Origin: Shimia haliotis
GTDB lineage: Bacteria; Pseudomonadota; Alphaproteobacteria; Rhodobacterales; Rhodobacteraceae
Assembly: GCF_900114415.1 (NCBI RefSeq)
Contig: NZ_FOSZ01000004.1
Location: 1 to 64,000, forward strand
Reading direction: 5' to 3'
DNA length: 64,000 bases
Below the pieces are notes generated by a model. It searched no databases. It had not been told where the DNA came from and was given only the letters and a program-made list of their open reading frames with translations. Numbering within the stretch: the stretch's first letter is position 1; every line of letters starts with the position of its first letter. Below are positions 1 to 6,883 of the stretch, one piece after another. The position numbers and the translations under genes are program-made.

Positions 1-314
1 CCGCAAGCGCTTTTTCCAACTTTTTCCCACTTTTTTCGAAAAACACAAAAAATCAAACAATATCAAAGAACTACATCAGCACAATTCCCCCAAATACAAA
101 ACCAAACACTAGAAATTCCCGTTAACTTTTGGCGCAAACATCGAAAGGGGGCGTTTTCCACAGAGATACCCACATGCTGAGGCGATTCAGGACCGGAATC
201 AGGGAGAATCCGGCGGATCCAGGGAATGATTACGGAAGAGGCACGAACAAAAAGGGGGGGCCTTGGCCACTGTCGGTATTGCGTCGGTATTTTGTCGGTA
301 TCGCGTCGGTACAA
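1..314. other. Non-coding left edge with two periodic repeat tracts
   Basis: No convincing gene is seen here; the open frames are short and do not resemble known proteins. The first 130 bases are AT-rich. T-tracts begin at 11, 21 and 31, exactly 10 bp apart, and A-tracts follow at about 39-43 and 47-52. Tracts phased with the helix usually mean curved DNA. At 154-162 is TTTTCCACA, one mismatch from the DnaA box TTATCCACA. Four 11-bp direct repeats fill 272-315, ending at the msrQ stop codon. The combination is reminiscent of a replication or partition site, but it could equally be a regulatory region of a gene left of the window. Confidence 0.5.
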
Positions 315-315
315 T
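272..315. repeat. Four tandem 11-bp direct repeats (GTCGGTA core)
   Basis: The heptamer GTCGGTA occurs at 272, 283, 294 and 305, a strict 11-bp period, with 4-bp variable tails TTGC, TTTT, CGC-type and CAAT. One repeat per helical turn would place all copies on the same face of the DNA, as in iterons or arrays of operator half-sites. The array abuts the stop codon of msrQ on the other strand. No protein that would bind it is identifiable. Confidence 0.75.
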
Positions 316-920
316 TAACCGACGCGCGACCCTGCCCGTCTGCGCGGAACGAACCGCCACGCCACCAATCCGAACACGACTACGACATAGAGGAGTGGCT
401 CGTACTGGAAACCTCGGGATTGCATCAGATAGTGGATCACGCCGAGCAAGGCCGCCGGATACGTCAGTTTGTGCAGCTTGCGCCATCGCGGGCCCAGTTT
501 GCGGACGGATCGATTGTTGGAGGTCGCGGCCAGAGGCAGGAGCATCAAGAGCCCCGCCATACCAACGGTCACATAGGGGCGCTTTAGAATGTCGGCCCAG
601 ATCTGCGCGAGGATTTGCACATCCAGCACCAGCCAGACCACGAAGTGCAGCAAGATGTAGAAGAATGCGACAACCCCGATCACCCGTCGTAGTGGCAGGA
701 GCGAAACCCCGGTCAAAGACCGAAGCGGGGTGATGATCAGGCCAAGCACAATCAGTTGCAGACCGACCTTGCCCAGCGCGTGTTCCATCGCCTTGACCGG
801 ATCAATGCCGAGGCCTCCTGTTAGACCATTATATAGGAGCCACGCGGGATAGAGAGCCGCCACCATATAGAGCGCCCATTTCGGGATGCGGCGGATGACA
901 GAATTGAAGTGTTCTTTCAT
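315..920 (-). CDS. msrQ: MsrQ, haem-binding membrane subunit of the MsrPQ system
   Basis: MsrQ (YedZ) is the inner-membrane cytochrome b-type partner that passes electrons from the respiratory chain to MsrP for repair of oxidised methionine in periplasmic proteins. The 201-residue product has the ferric-reductase-like transmembrane layout: hydrophobic helices near residues 15-35, 50-68, 82-100, 118-135 and 150-200, with a histidine in YILLHFVVW and another in GVIHYLM as likely haem ligands. The start at 920 (MKEHFNSV) is preferred over an upstream ATG at 995, because the longer form would overlap the preceding small gene and adds a non-membrane tail. It is the last gene of the msrP operon, and a zinc-type small protein is inserted between the two subunits. 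Confidence 0.92.
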   Translation of the reverse strand: MKEHFNSVIRRIPKWALYMVAALYPAWLLYNGLTGGLGIDPVKAMEHALGKVGLQLIVLGLIITPLRSLTGVSLLPLRRVIGVVAFFYILLHFVVWLVLDVQILAQIWADILKRPYVTVGMAGLLMLLPLAATSNNRSVRKLGPRWRKLHKLTYPAALLGVIHYLMQSRGFQYEPLLYVVVVFGLVAWRFVPRRRAGSRVG

Positions 921-924
921 AACG

Positions 925-1155
925 TCAGTGAGCCTGATCTTCGGGCCTGCCGCACTCCCTGCCGCGCTGTACGGGTGGGCAAGGCGCCGTTCCATAGGAA
1001 CAGAAGACGCAACAGTCTCCTGCGAGGGGTTTCAGGAGTGCCTCACAGTTCGGACACTCCATAAAGTACTGACAGGCATTCTCGGGCATATTATGCGCCG
1101 ACTCGTGACCACAGTCAGGGCAGGTCACATTTGATATGAGAACCACCTGCTCCAT
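925..1155 (-). CDS. GDCCVxC-motif small cysteine-rich protein
   Basis: This 76-residue protein belongs to the family named for the GDCCVxC motif, seen here as GDCCVFCSYG followed by CPP. Members are sometimes selenoproteins; here all positions are cysteine. It begins with a CxxC pair (CPDC) and has a second one in the middle (CPNC), so a bound metal or a redox function is likely. Its exact role is unknown. It starts 2 bases after the msrP stop and ends 4 bases before the msrQ start, so it is almost certainly co-transcribed, and possibly co-translated, with the methionine sulfoxide reductase genes. That suggests a role in oxidative or metal stress, which is inference from position. Confidence 0.8.
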   Translation of the reverse strand: MEQVVLISNVTCPDCGHESAHNMPENACQYFMECPNCEALLKPLAGDCCVFCSYGTAPCPPVQRGRECGRPEDQAH

Positions 1156-1157
1156 GG

Positions 1158-2060
1158 TCAGAAGTTCTTGGCGAGGTCCATGCCTTCGTACAGGCCCGCG
1201 ACCTCGTCTTCATATCCGTTGAACATCAGGGTCGGGATGCGCTTGGTAAAAAGACCACCACCGATGGGCCGCTCGGAGGCCTGTGACCAGCGCGGGTGGC
1301 TGACCTCGGGGTTCACATTGGAATAAAACCCATACTCGGACGCGATCGCCTTGTTCCAGCTGGTGGGCGGTTCTTTGTCGGTCAACGTGATGCGCACGAT
1401 GGATTTGATGGACTTGAAGCCATACTTCCACGGCACCACCAAACGCAGCGGCGCGCCGTTCTGTTTCGGGATGTCTTTGCCATAGATACCTGTGGCCATG
1501 ATGGTCAGCGGGTGGTTGGCCTCATCCAGACGCAGGCCTTCGACATAGGGCCAATCAAGGAAGGGGCGTTGCTGCCCGATCATTTCCTCGGGGCGATATA
1601 GAGTTTCAAAGGCCACGTATTTGGCAGAGGACTGCACGCCGGCAAGATCAAGAAGGTCTTTGAGCTCAAATCCGTTCCACGGCACAACCATCGACCAAGC
1701 CTCAACACAGCGGAAGCGGTAGATGCGTTCTTCGATGGTCATTTTGGATATGATGTCGTCGAAGGCATAGTCGCCGGGGTTGTCGACCATACCGTCAATT
1801 GTGACCGTCCATGGCTTGGTGGTCAGGCGGTGGGCGTGTTTGGCGGGATCGCCCTTGTCTGTGCCGAACTCATAGAAGTTGTTGTACTGAGTGATGACGT
1901 CATATTCCGACGGCGTCAGATCTGCAGCGGCTTGGGCTTTGGGGGCGATGGCGGCAAGGCCAAGACCCGCCATGCCGGCCATGATCTGACGGCGGTTGAG
2001 GTATGCGCCGCGCGGGGTCACGTCGTCATGGGTAAGTGTGTTTGTCCAGCGGTATGCCAT
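1158..2060 (-). CDS. msrP: MsrP, molybdopterin protein-methionine-sulfoxide reductase
   Basis: MsrP (YedY) is the periplasmic molybdoenzyme that reduces methionine sulfoxide in proteins. The 300-residue product has an N-terminal twin-arginine signal (LNRRQIM followed by a Gly/Ala-rich hydrophobic stretch ending near AQAA, about residue 48). The sulfite-oxidase-fold Moco domain carries [12 protein letters not shown], in which the cysteine is the expected molybdenum ligand. The start at 2060 (MAYRWT) has GGGAG just upstream; an in-frame ATG at 2120 lacks a good ribosome site. First gene of a three-gene operon with the GDCCVxC protein and msrQ. Confidence 0.94.
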   Translation of the reverse strand: MAYRWTNTLTHDDVTPRGAYLNRRQIMAGMAGLGLAAIAPKAQAAADLTPSEYDVITQYNNFYEFGTDKGDPAKHAHRLTTKPWTVTIDGMVDNPGDYAFDDIISKMTIEERIYRFRCVEAWSMVVPWNGFELKDLLDLAGVQSSAKYVAFETLYRPEEMIGQQRPFLDWPYVEGLRLDEANHPLTIMATGIYGKDIPKQNGAPLRLVVPWKYGFKSIKSIVRITLTDKEPPTSWNKAIASEYGFYSNVNPEVSHPRWSQASERPIGGGLFTKRIPTLMFNGYEDEVAGLYEGMDLAKNF

Positions 2061-2287
2061 CGGTGTCTCCCTTGTCCTTGGATCAGACATATATCGAGAG
2101 GGTTTGATCGCGCCAGACACAGGGGGTCACGATGGTGTGGGTGGATTGTAACAGAGAGACCTAGGCGTAAAGGGCTGCGCCCGACCCAATGTGGGCGCTT
2201 TCCCAACCGGACGTCTTGGCAAGCGCCTTGCCAAGGTCGAAAACCTTGATTTGACTTGAGCCGCGGACTTGTCCGAGCCAGACGTGT

Positions 2288-3781
2288 TTACTTTGCGCTT
2301 GGCCTCGGGAAAACCTCGTTCATTGGCACCGAACGCCCGTTGGGTTGAACCAGCCGCACGTGGCGGCGGCGCAGTTTGCGCGGTTCGGATACGCCCACCG
2401 AATGGGCGATGGTTTCGACCTCTTTGACCAATGCTTTGGCATAGCGGGCAACGCGGGTGTATTTTCGCTCCACCACCAGACCTTTCTGAAAGCGCGGATC
2501 GTGAGTGGTGATGCCTGTGGGACAGGTGTTCTTGTTGCATTTGAGCGCCTGAATGCAGCCCAGGGCGAACATGAAGCCACGCGCGGAGGTCACAAAGTCC
2601 GCCCCTGCCGCCAGCGCCCAAGCGATGTCACCGGGGTTCACCAGTTTGCCCGATGCCACAAGACGAATGCGGTTGTTGAGACCAAATTCTTCCCGAAGAT
2701 CCGCAACCAAGGGCAGCGCCTCACGCACAGGCATGCCGACAAGATCAATCAATGGCATGGGCGCGGCGCCAGTACCGCCCTCGCCGCCGTCGATGGTGAT
2801 AAAATCCGGCGCATCATCTGGGCGCTTCGCAATGACGTCGAAGAACTCGCGGATTGATTCTTCTGAACCCACCACCGTTTTGATGCCGACGGGCTTACCG
2901 GTGACGTCACGAATGTGTGCGATCAAATCGAGCAGATGGTCGTAGGTGTCGATCTCGCGGTGACGGTTGGGGGAAATGCCGTCCTGCCCCACCTTGAGGC
3001 CGCGAATGGCAGCGATTTCTTCTGTGACCTTCTCGCCCGGAAGAATGCCGCCTTTGCCCGGTTTCGCGCCTTGGGCCATTTTGATTTCGAACATGCGCAC
3101 AGTGTCATGCGCGGCGACGTCGCGGAGTTTGTCGTCCGACAGATTGCCGGCCTCGTCGCGCACCCCGAATTTCGCAGTCCCGATTTGATAGACGAGGTCG
3201 CAGCCCCCTTCGAGGTGGAAGGGCGAGAGGCCGCCTTCGCCGGTATTGAGCCAAACGCCGGCCTCTTTCGCCCCGCGCGACAGGGATTGTACTGCGGGTT
3301 TGGAGATTGCGCCGTAGCTCATGCCCGAGATGTTGAAGATTGACGGTGCAAGAAATGGGGTGCGGGCTGTGCTCCCGATCAGGAGCGGTTCGGTGCTGGC
3401 GTACTGGTCATCGAGCGGCGGGAACGGGTCGTTCACGAAAATCGGTGTTCCGGGCACGGCAAGATTTCGGGTGGAGCCAAAGGCCACGGTGTTGCCTTTG
3501 CCCTCGCCTGCGCGGCCAACCCATTCGCGTTGCGCGCGGTTGAACGGGAGTTCTTCGCGGTCCATGGCGAAGAAATACTGTCGGAAGAATTCCCCGAGTT
3601 CGGAAAACAGGTGACGGAAGCGGCCGATGACGGGGTAGTTTCGTCGAATGGCATCGCCGGTCTGACTGCGGTCAATGATAAACAGAACGACGGCGACGGC
3701 GATCAGCAAGCCAAAGACCAGCACGAACAAAAGCCCAAGGAAGTTCACAATATCAAAGGCTGTTTCCATTGTGGTTTCCAT
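2288..3781 (-). CDS. FMN-binding glutamate-synthase-like protein with membrane anchor
   Basis: The 497-residue product matches the FMN-binding central domain of glutamate synthase as a stand-alone protein. Residues 8-32 form one hydrophobic segment, so it is probably membrane-anchored. The FMN/phosphate-binding region reads TIDGGEGGTGAAPMP, and CIQALKCNKNTCPTG provides the three cysteines expected for a 3Fe-4S cluster. It lacks the glutamine amidotransferase domain of true GltB, so glutamate synthesis from glutamine is unlikely without a partner; its substrate is not known. An AGGAG lies 7 bases before the ATG at 3781; a second in-frame ATG at 3769 is possible. It is separated from the amidohydrolase gene upstream by a terminator. 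Confidence 0.85.
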   Translation of the reverse strand: METTMETAFDIVNFLGLLFVLVFGLLIAVAVVLFIIDRSQTGDAIRRNYPVIGRFRHLFSELGEFFRQYFFAMDREELPFNRAQREWVGRAGEGKGNTVAFGSTRNLAVPGTPIFVNDPFPPLDDQYASTEPLLIGSTARTPFLAPSIFNISGMSYGAISKPAVQSLSRGAKEAGVWLNTGEGGLSPFHLEGGCDLVYQIGTAKFGVRDEAGNLSDDKLRDVAAHDTVRMFEIKMAQGAKPGKGGILPGEKVTEEIAAIRGLKVGQDGISPNRHREIDTYDHLLDLIAHIRDVTGKPVGIKTVVGSEESIREFFDVIAKRPDDAPDFITIDGGEGGTGAAPMPLIDLVGMPVREALPLVADLREEFGLNNRIRLVASGKLVNPGDIAWALAAGADFVTSARGFMFALGCIQALKCNKNTCPTGITTHDPRFQKGLVVERKYTRVARYAKALVKEVETIAHSVGVSEPRKLRRRHVRLVQPNGRSVPMNEVFPRPSAK

Positions 3782-3844
3782 AACTTGGCTCCTTTGGTGG
3801 CTGCGATCCCAGAGTGCGGCGCAATGCCGGGTCGTGCAATGCAA

Positions 3845-3872
3845 AAAGGCCCGTCGGTGATAACGGGCCTTT
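3845..3872 (-). terminator. Rho-independent terminator of the amidohydrolase gene
   Basis: A perfect 10-bp stem (AAAGGCCCGT at 3845-3854 with its complement at 3863-3872) has an 8-base loop and, on the minus strand, ends in a run of five T. It sits 22 bases past the stop of the amidohydrolase. Confidence 0.9.
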
Positions 3873-3893
3873 CACGTTTTCTATAGCGATACG

Positions 3894-5594
3894 TTAGAGA
3901 GAGCCTTTGCGTTCGAATACCACTTTACCGTCCACGATGGTCTTGGTGACTTCGGTGTCATAAATATCCATCGGATCGATCTCGAACAGATTGCTTTCAA
4001 GCACGATCATGTCTGCTTTCTTGCCGACTTCCAGTGACCCGACCCAAGCATCATTGCCCTCGGCCACGGCGGCATTGATGGTGTAGAGCTTCAGCATATC
4101 CTCAAGCGCCACCAGCTTACCGGGCCAAGTCTCCTGGTCTTCCCAAAAGTAGCCGCCTTCGAAATAGGGCACCACTTCGCCCGTCACGGCCACTTTGATC
4201 GAGGACAGCGGGTTATACTGTCCCACCGGTGCATCCGAGCCACCGGCCGCACGAATGCCGGCGTCAATGACCTCGGCGAGAGGCATGAAGCTTTCATAGA
4301 CCTCTTTGGTCACAGCCGGCTTATTGAGATACACCATCGAGTCGTTGTTCTGGCGCCAGAGCATGGTCATGTTGACAGTGGCGTCTGCAGCTTTGATCCG
4401 CGCATAATCCTCGGGTTTGATCGAGTAGTTGTGGATCAAGAAGGGCAGGTTGTTAACCTCAGCGCCCCGCACATCGCGGCTATGTTCCAGCATATCCAGC
4501 GCCTGGCCAACCGCACGCTCGCCGATTGTGTGCATATGCATCTGGTAACCCATCGCCTCCAGCGCCGGGAACCACTCCTTCAACTTGGCTTCTTCGTAAA
4601 ACAGCTCGCCGTTGTGGTTGTGGCCAATGTAGTTCTCCTCGGTTGCCGCTGTCTGGGCTTCGAACACGCCGTCCATCCAAAGTTTGATCTGGTCCACCTG
4701 AATCCATTCATCTCCCGTGGAATACCAGTCCCGATACTCGGACAAATCACCGCTGTAGCCTGGGTCTAAATACATGGCGAAGTTAAAGCGTACTGTGGCA
4801 TCGCCGGACGCGATGACTTCATTTACGTGATCAAGTTTGTCTTGCGTACCCCAAGCATCCACCACGGTGGTGATCCCTTTAGAATTCACCGCTTGCATAA
4901 AGGCACGGTAAGCCTTGCCGTAGTCCCCGGCATCATAGGTCGGGAGCACGTCATCAAACAGGAACATAGCGTATTCGCGGAAAGTGCCTTGAATCTCACC
5001 GTCCTCGGTATGAAGAATCCAGCCGTTTTCCGGATCAGGCGTGTCTTTAGTGATACCTGCCAGCTCCAGCGCTTTGGAGTTGACCCAAGCGTTGTGGCCA
5101 TCTTCGGCCACACCATAGAAAGGGCGATCCGGCAGAATGCTGTCGATGAACTCGAGCGACGGTGACGCATTCTCGAACGCGCCCAGTGCCCAGCCAACAC
5201 CGATCAGCCACTCGCCCTCCGGCAACTCCGCATCACAGGCTTTGATAACCGCCGCCACATCTTCAGGCGTGCCTTTGCCTGCAAGGTCACACTTCAGCGC
5301 AAGCGCTTCGCCTACCCAATCAGAATGGATATGCACATCGTGAAAGCCAGGCATCAGCATTTGCCCGTTCAGGTCAACAACCTTGGCCTCTGGCGCGGCG
5401 GCGCGTGCGTCGGCTTCGGCGCCGACAAAGGTGATGATGTCACCGTCAACAACAACTGCCTCGGCCGTCGGCGCGGCATCATTCGCTGTCCAGATGGAAC
5501 CGTTAAAATAGAGGGTTTGTTCGGCCAGTGCCGCAGAGGAAGAAAGGGCCAGCACAGAGGCGGCGGTGAAGAGCTTGGCTTTGCTCAAAGACAT
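3894..5594 (-). CDS. Secreted metal-dependent amidohydrolase (YtcJ/Amidohydro_3 type)
   Basis: The 566-residue product starts with a Sec signal peptide (MSLSKAKLF... cut near ALA, residue 22), so it is periplasmic. The rest is an amidohydrolase-3 protein of the YtcJ type: the metal site begins with HVHIHS-like DVHIHSDW near residue 80, with further candidate ligands in MHTIGERA and a GGSDAPV motif near the C-terminus. Members hydrolyse amide or ester bonds of varied small molecules; the substrate cannot be read from sequence. The start at 5594 has GGAG 7 bases upstream and creates the signal peptide; a longer frame to 5696 does not. It is transcribed alone and ended by a strong terminator. 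Confidence 0.87.
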   Translation of the reverse strand: MSLSKAKLFTAASVLALSSSAALAEQTLYFNGSIWTANDAAPTAEAVVVDGDIITFVGAEADARAAAPEAKVVDLNGQMLMPGFHDVHIHSDWVGEALALKCDLAGKGTPEDVAAVIKACDAELPEGEWLIGVGWALGAFENASPSLEFIDSILPDRPFYGVAEDGHNAWVNSKALELAGITKDTPDPENGWILHTEDGEIQGTFREYAMFLFDDVLPTYDAGDYGKAYRAFMQAVNSKGITTVVDAWGTQDKLDHVNEVIASGDATVRFNFAMYLDPGYSGDLSEYRDWYSTGDEWIQVDQIKLWMDGVFEAQTAATEENYIGHNHNGELFYEEAKLKEWFPALEAMGYQMHMHTIGERAVGQALDMLEHSRDVRGAEVNNLPFLIHNYSIKPEDYARIKAADATVNMTMLWRQNNDSMVYLNKPAVTKEVYESFMPLAEVIDAGIRAAGGSDAPVGQYNPLSSIKVAVTGEVVPYFEGGYFWEDQETWPGKLVALEDMLKLYTINAAVAEGNDAWVGSLEVGKKADMIVLESNLFEIDPMDIYDTEVTKTIVDGKVVFERKGSL

Positions 5595-6037
5595 ATTTGG
5601 TCTCCGTTTCTTTGCGAGGGGCCGAGTATTTGACATGAGAATAGCGCAGGCGCTCAGGAACGGTGCCTCAAGGGCACAGTCAGACGCAGTTCTCAAAAGA
5701 TCAAAAAACTCGGAGAGCGTTGAACTTCACTGAAAGCGAAGATTTCCAGCGCTCTGAAAAGAAGATATGGGCTCGCTTGTGCCGCAACAATCAACAAAAA
5801 CGCATAGCGGAAAGACCTCAGGTTATTGAGACTGCGCCAAATACCGCGCAAGCTAACATTCAAGCGCGGCACTCAGCGCAACCGAGCCTGGTCCACTAAA
5901 ATACTCATCACTATGACCTTGACGCACAGGGAAAGTTTCGGAAGGAGACGCGCGACGAGATCGTGCTTCACCTGAACAAACTGCCTGGGTTTACCAACAG
6001 GAAATGGGGCAGTCCGAGAACTGCCCCGAAGAGAAGA
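5595..6037. other. Gene-poor stretch between the amidohydrolase and decayed genes
   Basis: No recognisable gene is present. The plus strand has an open stretch near 5910-6030 whose translation includes DEIVLHLNKLPGF; it has no start with a ribosome site and no family I recognise, so it may be a gene remnant. A hairpin, GGGGCAGT with its complement around 6006-6026, lies just downstream (minus-strand sense) of the alcohol dehydrogenase fragment and may be that lost gene's terminator. Confidence 0.4.
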
Positions 6038-6163
6038 TCAGTTGAGTTCCATCACGATGCGACCATCAATTTTGCCGCCGATCATCCGTTCAAAGATCGA
6101 GTTCACGTTGTCGAGCGGCTCGGAGGTGTAACGCGCAACGGCAATAGCGTTAATCCAGTCCGG
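6038..6163 (-). pseudogene. C-terminal remnant of a zinc-type alcohol dehydrogenase
   Basis: About 40 codons on the minus strand read INAIAVARYTSEPLDNVNSI and continue through FERM to a GRIVMELN end with stop. This resembles the C-terminus of zinc-dependent medium-chain alcohol dehydrogenases, in which a short helix (xxFERMxxGxxxGRxV) is followed by the final strand. The rest of the enzyme, including the catalytic and nucleotide-binding domains, is absent: immediately upstream the sequence switches to an unrelated lectin-like gene. I read it as a deletion remnant. Confidence 0.6.
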
Positions 6164-6682
6164 TTCGCGTGGCCCACGTTTGCATCGCAGCGCTCTCAGG
6201 GGCGCAGGTTTCCAATGATAGCGCCTTGATCTGGTTTTGCTTGCTCCGCCCAAATCGGGTTGCGTCGCCCAACGTGAGACACAAGTTCGGGTCAGCGGCT
6301 GGAGAAATAGCCCCGGAATCGGAAAATACAAAGGTTTGCTCCGTGGACGCATTGCATTCGGCCAGCTCCATCGCAGCACCCTGCTCTATTGCAGAGGCTT
6401 CGGCACAGACATCGAACTTGGGCATATCGAGAGCGCCCGCTTCAAACCTTTCCGTCTCAAAAATCTGGTCAACCAGAAGCTCGCCCAGCGGGCTATAGCA
6501 GGTATGACCCTGAAGCCCATTTTCAGGGTTAGCAGACGCACCCTTGCCGCCTGAGATATCGATTATCCGCTCTGGATGTTGTCGAGCATGTCTACGAGGT
6601 AAATTTCCACTTCCTCTGCAGAAGCTGAAACTACGGGCAGAACGCATGCCATGACCGCGGCAGGGAAAAAATGCCTGTTCAT
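6150..6682 (-). pseudogene. Frameshifted secreted ricin-lectin-like protein
   Basis: An ATG at 6682 opens a good signal peptide (MNRHFFPAAVMACVLPVVSA) followed by EEVEIYLVDMLDNIQSG and then a stop. The following sequence continues in another frame (DISGGKGASANPENG onwards) as about 130 residues with four spaced cysteines and a MQTW end, resembling the Q-x-W repeats of ricin-type beta-trefoil lectins. Joining the frames gives a plausible secreted protein of about 175 residues, so one or two bases appear to be missing near 6569. The 3' end runs directly into the alcohol dehydrogenase fragment. Role unknown; lectin assignment is tentative. Confidence 0.55.
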
Positions 6683-6832
6683 AAAAGAACCTTTCCGTTG
6701 GAATTTGGGCTACAACTCAAACACCGAACCCGCACAACCTCAATGCTCCAAGCAAGAGCTCAGTAAGATTGGTTAGTAAAACGTTTCCCATTGTGGTTTC
6801 CGTCGTGCAAACCTCGAAATCTTTTTGTCCTA

Positions 6833-6859
6833 CAAAAAAGGGCGGAGTCGCCTCCGCCC
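6833..6859 (-). terminator. Terminator of clpB
   Basis: Read on the minus strand, GGGCGGAG and its complement form an 8-bp GC-rich stem with a 4-base loop, followed by six T. It lies 25 bases after the clpB stop codon. Confidence 0.9.
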
Positions 6860-6883
6860 TCGCTTCTTACTTCGTCGAATTTA

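Noticed and set aside
129-733. Overlapping plus-strand open frames across 129-733
   Set aside because: They run antisense to msrQ, are rich in Arg and Pro as expected of shadows in GC-rich DNA, and have no ribosome site or known family.
925-1155. GDCCVxC gene as a selenoprotein
   Set aside because: All motif positions are ordinary cysteine codons and there is no in-frame TGA.
5963-6229. Plus-strand frame starting LHLNKLPGF
   Set aside because: It starts with a rare codon, lacks a ribosome site, and overlaps the alcohol dehydrogenase remnant on the other strand. Kept only as a possible remnant in the gap note.
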